From: JBDTMT01 sp033764095
Lineage (GTDB): Bacteria; Desulfobacterota; Binatia; HRBIN30; CADEER01
Reading direction: 5' to 3'
Assembly (NCBI GenBank): GCA_033764095.1
Contig: JANRJF010000490.1
Location: 1-11,391 of the forward strand
DNA length: 11,391 bases
The position numbers and the translations under genes are program-made. The notes under the pieces were generated by a model. It was given only the letters and a program-made list of their open reading frames with translations. It was not told the DNA's origin and did no database searches. Shown here in pieces: positions 1 through 5,722 of this stretch; within the stretch, counting starts at the first letter, position 1; each line of letters opens with the position of its first letter.

Positions 1-188
1 GGCGCGGGCGCGGCGCCATTCGCCGCCGCGCCGCGCGATGCCGCGCCGCCCGCCGCCGCGGCATCGCCCGCCGAACGCACGGCGAGGCCGTCGCCGCCCG
101 GCGCCGGCGACCAATCCGACCGGCGCTGCCAGGCGACCAACGCCACCACCAGTGCCACCGCGATCGCGGCGATTCCCGCGCTCTTCAT
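1..188 (-). CDS. Unrecognised protein with N-terminal membrane segment (5' part only)
   Basis: The ATG at 186-188 opens a frame that stays free of stops to the left edge (62 residues visible). The protein begins MKSAGIAAIAVALVVALVAW, a short n-region with one lysine followed by about 16 hydrophobic residues. This fits a signal anchor or an uncleaved signal peptide; no lipobox cysteine or clear AXA site follows. After QRRSDW comes a low-complexity stretch rich in Ala and Gly that looks like a flexible periplasmic linker. Upstream on the minus strand are two GGGAG words (191-195 and 201-205); the farther one, 12 bases from the ATG, is a weak ribosome-binding candidate. The gene starts 51 bases after the lipoprotein gene and may be co-transcribed with it. 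The family cannot be named because the body of the protein lies outside the window. The frame is real on balance of start, hydrophobic N-terminus and position. Confidence 0.6.
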   Translation of the reverse strand, partial: MKSAGIAAIAVALVVALVAWQRRSDWSPAPGGDGLAVRSAGDAAAAGGAASRGAAANGAAPA

Positions 189-239
189 CTCTCCCGCGTG
201 CTCCCGCGAGCACGAGCCTGGGGGAGGCCGGAGGGGGTG

Positions 240-803
240 TCAAGATCGCCCGGCCGGATCGCCGACGATCGCGCCGAGCCGCTGCAGCTCCCACATCCAC
301 ACCCAGCGGCCGCGCACGAACAGGAAGGCGCCGGCGGCGCGCTGGTGCTCGGGGCCGGACACATCGATGGTCACGCCGTAGACCGGCACCGCAGCGGGCA
401 GCTCCTCGATCGATCGGCTCAGCACGATGTCGGCGCTGGCGCGCAGGTCGGTGCCGGTGACGGTGCCGATCGGCTGTGCGGCGCGGAAGTGCTCGGCGTG
501 CTGCGGCGCGGCGCCCAGCAGCTGCTCGCGCTCCGGCCCCCACACCGCCCATACCGCGTCGACATGAGCGGGCAGCAGCGCCGCCACGTCGTCGCGCGTC
601 ACCGCCAGCGCGTCCATGGCGCGGCGGTTCTCCGCCGCGTCGGTCGAGGCCATGCCGGCGTAGTAGCCGCGCACCGCCGCCTCCAGGCCGGCGCTTGGAT
701 CGGCCGGCGCGCTGCGACAGGCGAACAGGATCAAGAGAGCGATGAGCGACGAGCGATGAGCGATGAGTCGGACGCGCCTCATCGCTCGCCGCTCATCGCT
801 CAT
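240..803 (-). CDS. Small predicted lipoprotein, function unknown
   Basis: This encodes 187 residues from the ATG at 801-803; a second ATG at 780-782 (MRRVRLIAHRSSL) is an equally plausible start giving 180 residues. The N-terminus has arginines, then LIALLILFAC, a lipobox with the acylated cysteine at residue 29 of the longer form, so the product should be a membrane-anchored lipoprotein. The mature part has a region rich in Ala, Asp and Glu (about 34-80), then a segment ending VPVYGVTIDVSG and GAFLFVRGRWVWMWELQRLG. The helix-then-strand order and the tryptophan-rich last strand recall NTF2-like folds, but that is only an impression. No catalytic motif is visible. It starts 12 bases after the stop of the secreted repeat protein, so the two are probably one transcript. 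No good Shine-Dalgarno sequence precedes either start. The signal peptide is encoded inside a palindromic repeat (739-806), which is odd and makes the exact start uncertain. Confidence 0.7.
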   Translation of the reverse strand: MSDERRAMRRVRLIAHRSSLIALLILFACRSAPADPSAGLEAAVRGYYAGMASTDAAENRRAMDALAVTRDDVAALLPAHVDAVWAVWGPEREQLLGAAPQHAEHFRAAQPIGTVTGTDLRASADIVLSRSIEELPAAVPVYGVTIDVSGPEHQRAAGAFLFVRGRWVWMWELQRLGAIVGDPAGRS

Positions 804-806
804 CGC
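739..806. repeat. Inverted repeat built from GCGATGAG words
   Basis: Left arm 739-767 and right arm 778-806 are 29 bases each and complementary at 26 positions; the loop is the 10 bases 768-777. All three mismatches are transitions. Each arm is itself made of near-tandem 8-base words, GCGATGAG and GCGACGAG. Read on the minus strand it encodes the n-region and first half of the hydrophobic core of the lipoprotein signal peptide, and the right arm holds both candidate ATG codons. It could fold as a strong hairpin over the ribosome-binding region of that gene. Confidence 0.85.
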
Positions 807-814
807 TGATGCCG

Positions 815-3382
815 TTACTGTTCGATGCAGTAGATGCGCTCCGCCGGCGTGCTGCACAGCCCCGTGGCGCCGTCGGTCCAGTTTCCGTTGGTGGCGTTGG
901 CGTCGCCCTTCGAGCCCTGCACCAGGCCGCTGCTCGAGTTCCAGCCCGGCGAGCCGCCGTTGTTGGAGCAGTTCATCGGGCAGTTCGAGAACGCCGGACA
1001 CGGGCCGGAGCCGGGCGACAGGTAGGTCTCGTTGTCGCAGGTGCCGGCGGTGGTGACGAAGGTCCAGGGCAGGAACGGAGAACCGATCGTCGCGCCGCTC
1101 TCGGTCAGGTTGATCGGGTTGTTGATCGCCCCGTCGGTCAGGTCGGCCCAGTTGTTGGCGATCAGCGCGCCGTCGGTGCGCTTGTACGGCACGCTGGCAT
1201 GCAGGCTGCGCGTCGCCGGCGAGTTCACGCCGTCGCACAGCCAGGCCTGGTAGTTGCCGACCAGGCCGGCCGACGTCTTGCGCGCCTGGCAGATCGCGTC
1301 GGCGCCGGCGAGGCCGCCGAGGTTGCCGCCGCTGCTCGAGCTGGTGACGAACATCAGGCACTGGCCGCGCACCGTGCACGAGCAGGTCGGGCAGGAGCCG
1401 CCGCAGTCGACGCCGAGCTCGCTGCCGTTCTGCACGCCGTCGCTGCAGGTCGGCGCCTGGCAGACGTTGCCGGTGCAGACGCCGCTCTGGCAGTCGATGC
1501 TGCTGGTGCAGCCGCCGCCGGTGCCGCAGTCGGCCGGGCACGGACCGCCGCAGTCGATGTCGGTCTCGCCGTTGTTCTCGACCCCGTCGCTACACGTCGG
1601 CGGCTGACAGATGTTGCCGCTGCAGACGCCGCTGACGCAGTCACCGCCGTTTCCGCAGGTGCCGCCGTCGATGCAGTTGGCCGGGCACGAGCCGCCGCAG
1701 TCGACGTCGCTCTCGCTGCCGTTCTTGACGAAGTCGTTGCACGACGGCGCCTGACAGATGTTGCCGCTGCACACGCCGCTCTGGCAGTCGGCGTTGTTGT
1801 TGCAGCCGCCGCCGGTGCCGCAGTCGGCCGGACAGGAGCCGCCGCAGTCGACCCCGGTCTCGCTGCCGTTCTTCACGCCATCCGAGCACGACGGCACCTG
1901 GCAGATGCTGCCGCTGCAGACGCCGCTGATGCAGTCGCCGCCGTTGGCGCAACCCCCGCCGTTGGCGCAGTTGGCCGGGCAGCTGCCGCCGCAGTCGACA
2001 TCGGTCTCGCTGCCGTTCTTCACCCCGTCGCTGCACGACGGCGCCTGGCAGAGGTTGCCGCTGCACACGCCGCTGATGCAGTCGGCGCCGCTGTTGCAGC
2101 CGCCGCCGGTGCCGCAGTCGGCCGGGCAGCTGCCGCCGCAGTCGACGCCGGTCTCGCTGCCGTTCTTCACCCCGTCGCTGCACGAGGTCGCCTGGCAGAT
2201 GTTGCCGACGCACACGCCGCTGATGCAGTCGCCGCCGTTGGCGCAGCCGCCACCGTTGGCGCAGTTCGCCGGGCACGTGCCGCCGCAGTCGACGTCGGTC
2301 TCGCTGCCGTTCTGCACCCCGTCGCTGCACGACGGCGCCTGGCAGAGGTTGCCGCTGCACACGCCGCTCTGGCAGTCGCCGCCGTTGTTGCAGCCACCGC
2401 CGGTGCTGCAGTCGCCCGGGCAGCTGCCGCCGCAGTCGACGTCGGTCTCGCTGCCATTCTGCACGCCGTCGCTGCACGACGGCACCTGGCAGACACTGCC
2501 GCTGCACACCCCGCTGATGCAGTCGCCGGCGCTGGCACAGCCGCTGCCGTTGGCGCAGTCGGCCGGGCAACTGCCGCCGCAGTCGACGTCGGTCTCGCTG
2601 CCGTTCTGCACCGAGTCGGTGCACAACGGCGCCTGGCAGACGCTGCCGCTGCACACGCCGCTCTGGCAGTCGGCCGGGATCGCGCAACCGTCGCCGTCGG
2701 CACACGCGGCGGTGCACGAGCCGCCGCAGTCGACGTCGGTCTCGTCGCCGTTCTGCAGGCCGTCGTTGCAGTCCACCGGGCAGGCGATCGGCACGCCGCC
2801 GGTGAGCTTGAGGCGATAGCCGGTCGGCCGCACGTAGTGCTGTACGCTGCTGCCGTCGCCGACCGCGTAGCGCGAGCAGAAGCGGAACGACGAGCCCTCG
2901 CTGCCGTTCTGCACCGACAGGATGGTGATCACGCCGCCGGCGCCCGGCGGCGTCGAGAGATCGAGCCCGCCGAGGCCGCGTGCCACCACCTTGGCGATCT
3001 TGCCCGACTTCACCGTGCCGATCTTCACCTCGGTCGGCCCGCCGGGCGCGGCGACGTTCTTGAACTTCGCCACCGTCGCCGTCTTCTTGAACCACGGCGA
3101 CGGCAGCGCGACGACGCCGACGTTGGACGGCGCGTCGACGTAGTAGACCTGCAGCGCGCCGCTCATCTGGAACGCCGCGATCCCGCTGCCGCCGCCGATG
3201 GCGATGCCGCTGCCCTTCTGCACCGAGGTCAGCTTGGCGCTGCCGGAGCCGAGGTTGACGCTGAGCAGCGCCTTCGAGCCCTCGACCGGGACGTCGGTCG
3301 CCCCCGCCGCCGTCGCGGCGATTGCGATGAGCAGAACGATCGCCGCGACGCGGCCGGCCAAGCGCGCTCGGAACAGATGCAT
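815..3382 (-). CDS. Secreted cysteine-rich repeat protein with C-terminal DUF1554 domain
   Basis: The product has 855 residues. Residues 1-28 form a signal peptide (RARLAGR, then a hydrophobic core ending AATAAGA before TDVP), so the protein is exported. Residues about 29-200 form a beta-rich domain with the motif KFKNVAAPGGPT (107-117) and no recognised enzyme motif. Residues 206-646 are nine consecutive 49-residue repeats, each with eight cysteines at fixed spacing and the core NGSETDVDCGGSC; a tenth unit is cut to 21 residues (647-667). Residues 668-855 match the DUF1554 style, a C-type-lectin or endostatin-like fold known from Leptospira and deltaproteobacterial secreted proteins: SGGNLGGLAGADAICQ, NNWADLTDG, NWTDG and the closing ERIYCIEQ. 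A run AGGGGGG lies 4 bases before the ATG as ribosome-binding site. The expected role is a disulfide-stabilised surface or extracellular protein, possibly adhesive or glycan-binding. That role is inferred from fold type only; no ligand can be stated. Confidence 0.9.
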   Translation of the reverse strand: MHLFRARLAGRVAAIVLLIAIAATAAGATDVPVEGSKALLSVNLGSGSAKLTSVQKGSGIAIGGGSGIAAFQMSGALQVYYVDAPSNVGVVALPSPWFKKTATVAKFKNVAAPGGPTEVKIGTVKSGKIAKVVARGLGGLDLSTPPGAGGVITILSVQNGSEGSSFRFCSRYAVGDGSSVQHYVRPTGYRLKLTGGVPIACPVDCNDGLQNGDETDVDCGGSCTAACADGDGCAIPADCQSGVCSGSVCQAPLCTDSVQNGSETDVDCGGSCPADCANGSGCASAGDCISGVCSGSVCQVPSCSDGVQNGSETDVDCGGSCPGDCSTGGGCNNGGDCQSGVCSGNLCQAPSCSDGVQNGSETDVDCGGTCPANCANGGGCANGGDCISGVCVGNICQATSCSDGVKNGSETGVDCGGSCPADCGTGGGCNSGADCISGVCSGNLCQAPSCSDGVKNGSETDVDCGGSCPANCANGGGCANGGDCISGVCSGSICQVPSCSDGVKNGSETGVDCGGSCPADCGTGGGCNNNADCQSGVCSGNICQAPSCNDFVKNGSESDVDCGGSCPANCIDGGTCGNGGDCVSGVCSGNICQPPTCSDGVENNGETDIDCGGPCPADCGTGGGCTSSIDCQSGVCTGNVCQAPTCSDGVQNGSELGVDCGGSCPTCSCTVRGQCLMFVTSSSSGGNLGGLAGADAICQARKTSAGLVGNYQAWLCDGVNSPATRSLHASVPYKRTDGALIANNWADLTDGAINNPINLTESGATIGSPFLPWTFVTTAGTCDNETYLSPGSGPCPAFSNCPMNCSNNGGSPGWNSSSGLVQGSKGDANATNGNWTDGATGLCSTPAERIYCIEQ
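1382..2767 (-). repeat. Tandem 147-bp coding repeats (nine full, one partial)
   Basis: The 147-base period is visible directly: the word GTCGAC before GTCGGTCTCGCTGCCGTTC recurs at 2288 and 2435. Each unit encodes 49 residues with cysteines at positions 14, 18, 22, 28, 34, 39, 44 and 49 counted from the start of SDGVQNGSE. From unit 2 to unit 9 two types alternate: one with CANGGGC-like and one with CGTGGGC-like centres, so the higher-order period is about 294 bases. Acidic and Asn-rich positions (NGSETDVDC) could bind calcium, but this is not established. The first unit is the most divergent. Confidence 0.9.
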
Positions 3383-3386
3383 GCGT

Positions 3387-3393
3387 CCCCCCT
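3387..3393 (-). promoter_or_regulatory. Ribosome-binding site of the secreted repeat protein
   Basis: On the minus strand AGGGGGG is followed by ACGC and the ATG at 3380-3382. The spacing and purine run fit a Shine-Dalgarno sequence and support this start, which is also followed directly by a good signal peptide. Confidence 0.6.
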
Positions 3394-3429
3394 GGTCGCG
3401 CAGCCCAGACCGCGCGCTCCCCGATGCCG

Positions 3430-3468
3430 GCTAGCTAACAAACGCGTGTTTGGCTTTGCAAGAATCAA
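3430..3468 (-). promoter_or_regulatory. AT-richer promoter-like segment upstream of the secreted protein gene
   Basis: This short stretch is clearly richer in A and T than its surroundings and lies 48-86 bases before the ATG of the secreted protein gene. On the minus strand a TTGCAA word (3456-3461) is followed after 17 bases by TTAGCT, a poor match to a sigma-70 pair. A small inverted repeat, CAAAC-gcgt-GTTTG (3439-3452), lies between them and could be an operator. The rest of 3383-3496 shows nothing else recognisable. The assignment rests on base composition and position only. Confidence 0.2.
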
Positions 3469-3496
3469 GTGAGCGCGTGGCGGCGGCAACCGATCA

Positions 3497-3663
3497 GCCA
3501 CGGATTACACGGAGATGTTTCAGGATTTCACGGATGAAGCGGTGGAATCAGTCTGACTTTGGCTTGGGTAGGCGGCCCAACTGGGCGGTTCTCAAAAATT
3601 GGGTGAGATGAATTCCATCGCTTCATCCGTGAAATCCTAAAATGTCTTCGTGTAATCCGTGGC
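3497..3663. repeat. Long inverted repeat, CACGGATTACACGG family
   Basis: Left arm 3497-3548 and right arm 3612-3663 are 52 bases each and complementary at 47 positions; all five differences are transitions. The loop (3549-3611) has 63 bases, contains a small hairpin GCCCA-ac-TGGGC and is otherwise unremarkable. The arms are richer in A and T than the host DNA and carry words such as GCCACGGATTACACG and GGATTTCACGGATGAAG, of a type I have seen scattered between genes in many environmental genomes. It fills most of the 312-base gap between the third glycosyltransferase and the secreted protein gene and could act as a transcription barrier between the two units. No T-run marks it as a classical terminator. 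Confidence 0.9.
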
Positions 3664-3694
3664 CGTGGCCGTGCACTGTGCGACGGCACGCCGG

Positions 3695-5722
3695 TCACGG
3701 ATGGACGCGTTCCCACGCCGGCACCCGCTCCCCCTCGAACAACGCCACGTCGCTCCAGGGCTCGCCGGCGGGGGTGGTCGCCGCGACGCGCAGCGCGTCG
3801 CCTGGCTGAACGTCGAGCGTCAGCTCGTAGGGCGGACCCGCCGCCGCTTCGCTGCGACCGCGCGGGGTCTGCACCGAGAACGGACCGCTGGCGCGCAACA
3901 CGACCGCGGTCGGCGGGCCATCCCAGGTGCCGTCCCATTGGTGCTGCACCGGCGCGCTGCAGGCGAGCTCGGCGAAGCCCATGTTCATCTGGTGCAGCGC
4001 CGGCACCTGCGCGCGGCGTTCCTGGTCGCCGCAGCGCAGCGTGTAGCGCCAGCCGTACGCGCGCAGGCGCGACCAGTCGCCGGGCGCGAAGCGCGCCGTG
4101 AACGAGTCGCCGAAGACGTGCACCTGATCGGCGCCGGCCAGCTGCTCGTAGAGCGGGCGCAGCGGCGCCGCGGCGGCGGCGAAGGCGTAGAGGCCGCCTT
4201 CGGGACCGGGCAGCCAGACGTCGGCGGTGAGGGCGCGGTCGTCCGGCGCCACCCAGCGGCGCGGCTCGCGGAACTGGGTCATCTGGCGCAGGAAGAACAC
4301 CGGTGGCGCCGGGTCGAACGGCAGCGACTCGACCAGCTCGGTGCGCTGCCAGTCGAACGCCGCACGCGCCTCCGGCGTCCAGAAGGCGTCCGAGAAGTAG
4401 AGCTGCGCCGACCACGCCGCGGTCGCCGCCGCGACCAGCGCGACCGCCGCGCGCCGCAGCCGCGGCCGCGGGATCAGGTCGTCGAGCGCGCAGCCGGCGG
4501 CCAGCGCGATGAACGGAAACGCCATCAGCATGCGGTGCGTGCTCGGCGCCCCCCAGGCGAGCGCCGATGGCGCCAGACCGAGCGCGAAGCCGCCGCCGAG
4601 GAACAGCGCCCGCCGCCAGCTGGTCAGCGCCCCGGCGGCGGCTAGCACGAGCAGCAGCCCCGGATGCATGGCGGCGGCCCGCACCGTCAGCCAGCCGTCC
4701 TCGGCCACCGGGGCGATCAGCGCGTGCAGCGACTCGACCACTCGCCCGATCAGCACCGCCAGGCCGGCGCCGTCGCCGTAGCGCGCCGGGTCGAACCCCT
4801 GCGCGATGAACATCGAATGGCGGTTGGCGAGCACGTACGGCGCATACGCCGCCAGCGCGATCAGCAGCGGCAGCACGCACCACAGCCGCCGCCGGCCGCG
4901 CGCCAGCAATGCCGCCAGCAGCGGCAGCGCGAACATGGCGCGCGTGCACCAGTAGCCGTAGGCCAGCCAGGCGAGCGCGAAGGAGGCGATCGCGAGTTCA
5001 CCCAATTCCCCCTTCCGAAGAAGGGGGGCCGTCTCCCCCCTTCGAAGAAGGGGGGCCAGGGGGGATTTTCCGACCCCGCCTCGCGCATCAGCCTGTTGCG
5101 TGTCCTGCGCGGCGCGCGGCTGGTCGGCGGCGGGTTGTTCGGAAATCCCCCCTGCCCCCCCTTTTTCAAAGGGGGGATCGATCAGACGCGCCAGCGCGGC
5201 GATGAGCAGCAGCTGCTGGAAGGTCAGCTCGGCGCCCTGCATGACGCGGCTGTAGAACAGCGCCCAGGGGAGCACGGCGACCAGCGCGGCGCTGCCGAAG
5301 GCGCCGCTGCTGCCGACGCCGAGGGCACGCGCGGCGGCGAAAGCGGCGGGGATGCTGAGCACGCCGCCGGCCAGGCTGTAGAGGCGGATCGCCCAGCGGC
5401 CGGGACCGAGCCAGGGCACCAGTTGACCGTTAAACAGCGCGTGCATCAGCACCGGAACGGAGATGTTGCTCTCGGCCAGCAGGCGATGCTCGCGCAGGGC
5501 GCGGATGGCGGCGGAGAGCACCTTGGGCTCGTCCTCGTTCAGTCCGCGCGGATAGTCGCCGTCGTACAGCAGGCGCAGCGCCAGGCCGGCGGCGGTCAGC
5601 GCCAGCAGGGCGAGCCAGGTGCGCGGCGGTTCGCCGCGCAGCAGGAGGCCGAGCGACCCGAGCGCGGCGGCGACGATCGCCAGCGCCAGGATGCACGCAA
5701 GCGGATCGCCGCCGGCCGTCAT
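3695..5722 (-). CDS. GT39-like (PMT/ArnT type) membrane glycosyltransferase with repeat-derived insert
   Basis: The product has 675 residues. The ATG at 5720-5722 overlaps the preceding stop as ATGA, so translation is probably coupled. Hydrophobic segments lie at about 10-28, 36-53, 110-133, 140-157, 163-180, 243-275, 282-297, 350-366, 372-390 and 396-412, with a soluble C-terminal part from about 430. After the second segment comes NEDEP (62-66), placed where PMT-type GT-C enzymes carry their acidic catalytic DE, and LFYSRVMQGAE (155-165) matches the conserved SR region after a later helix. The family transfers sugars from polyprenyl-phosphate donors on the periplasmic face; donor and acceptor cannot be read here. 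Residues 181-242 (from DPPFEKGGAGG to RKGELGE) are encoded by a composite palindromic repeat and interrupt the helix pair in what should be a cytoplasmic loop. The soluble end contains VFGDSFTARFAPGDW and is unrecognised. The frame continues upstream into the neighbouring gene without a stop, but that extension is a shadow. Confidence 0.85.
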   Translation of the reverse strand: MTAGGDPLACILALAIVAAALGSLGLLLRGEPPRTWLALLALTAAGLALRLLYDGDYPRGLNEDEPKVLSAAIRALREHRLLAESNISVPVLMHALFNGQLVPWLGPGRWAIRLYSLAGGVLSIPAAFAAARALGVGSSGAFGSAALVAVLPWALFYSRVMQGAELTFQQLLLIAALARLIDPPFEKGGAGGISEQPAADQPRAAQDTQQADARGGVGKSPLAPLLRRGETAPLLRKGELGELAIASFALAWLAYGYWCTRAMFALPLLAALLARGRRRLWCVLPLLIALAAYAPYVLANRHSMFIAQGFDPARYGDGAGLAVLIGRVVESLHALIAPVAEDGWLTVRAAAMHPGLLLVLAAAGALTSWRRALFLGGGFALGLAPSALAWGAPSTHRMLMAFPFIALAAGCALDDLIPRPRLRRAAVALVAAATAAWSAQLYFSDAFWTPEARAAFDWQRTELVESLPFDPAPPVFFLRQMTQFREPRRWVAPDDRALTADVWLPGPEGGLYAFAAAAAPLRPLYEQLAGADQVHVFGDSFTARFAPGDWSRLRAYGWRYTLRCGDQERRAQVPALHQMNMGFAELACSAPVQHQWDGTWDGPPTAVVLRASGPFSVQTPRGRSEAAAGPPYELTLDVQPGDALRVAATTPAGEPWSDVALFEGERVPAWERVHP
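5004..5180. repeat. Composite in-frame palindromic repeat, CCCCCCTTT family (three hairpins)
   Basis: Three hairpins of one family lie here. The first is CCCCCTTC/GAAGGGGG (5008-5015 and 5020-5027). The second is CCCCCCTTC/GAAGGGGGG (5035-5043 and 5047-5055), followed by CCAGGGGGGATTTTC. The third is in the opposite sense, with GAAATCCCCCCTG leading into CCCCCCTTT/AAAGGGGGG (5156-5164 and 5168-5176). The second and third copies also pair with each other, so the whole is one large inverted repeat around 5071-5140. The segment lies wholly inside the 675-residue glycosyltransferase gene and keeps its frame open. Confidence 0.9.

Noticed and set aside
804..1541. Upstream extension of the lipoprotein frame (433 residues).
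   Set aside because: It is a shifted reading of the cysteine-repeat and DUF1554 region, giving Arg/Gln-rich low-complexity sequence; the signal peptide and lipobox start at 803 or 782.
1382..2767. Regular direct repeats considered as a CRISPR array.
   Set aside because: The whole 147-base unit is conserved with no unique spacers, and it codes for constant-spaced cysteines within one frame.
809..3472. Long plus-strand frame (887 residues) with apparent internal repeats, opposite the secreted protein gene.
   Set aside because: The repeats are the antisense image of the 147-bp units; the product is Ala/Val/Arg-rich and lacks a signal peptide, while the minus strand gives conserved cysteines and a DUF1554 domain.
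3497..3663. Long inverted repeat considered as a rho-independent terminator.
   Set aside because: The 63-base loop and absence of a T-run after either arm do not fit; a role in blocking read-through remains possible but is not shown.
3528..4949. Minus-strand frame of 473 residues crossing the 3497-3663 repeat.
   Set aside because: It is an Arg/Ala-rich alternative frame of the 675-residue gene that runs on through the repeat loop; no start, helices or domain support it.
5004..5180. Hairpin cluster considered as an IS or transposon remnant.
   Set aside because: No transposase fragment, target duplication or IS-type terminal repeat is visible; the units are short dispersed palindromes.
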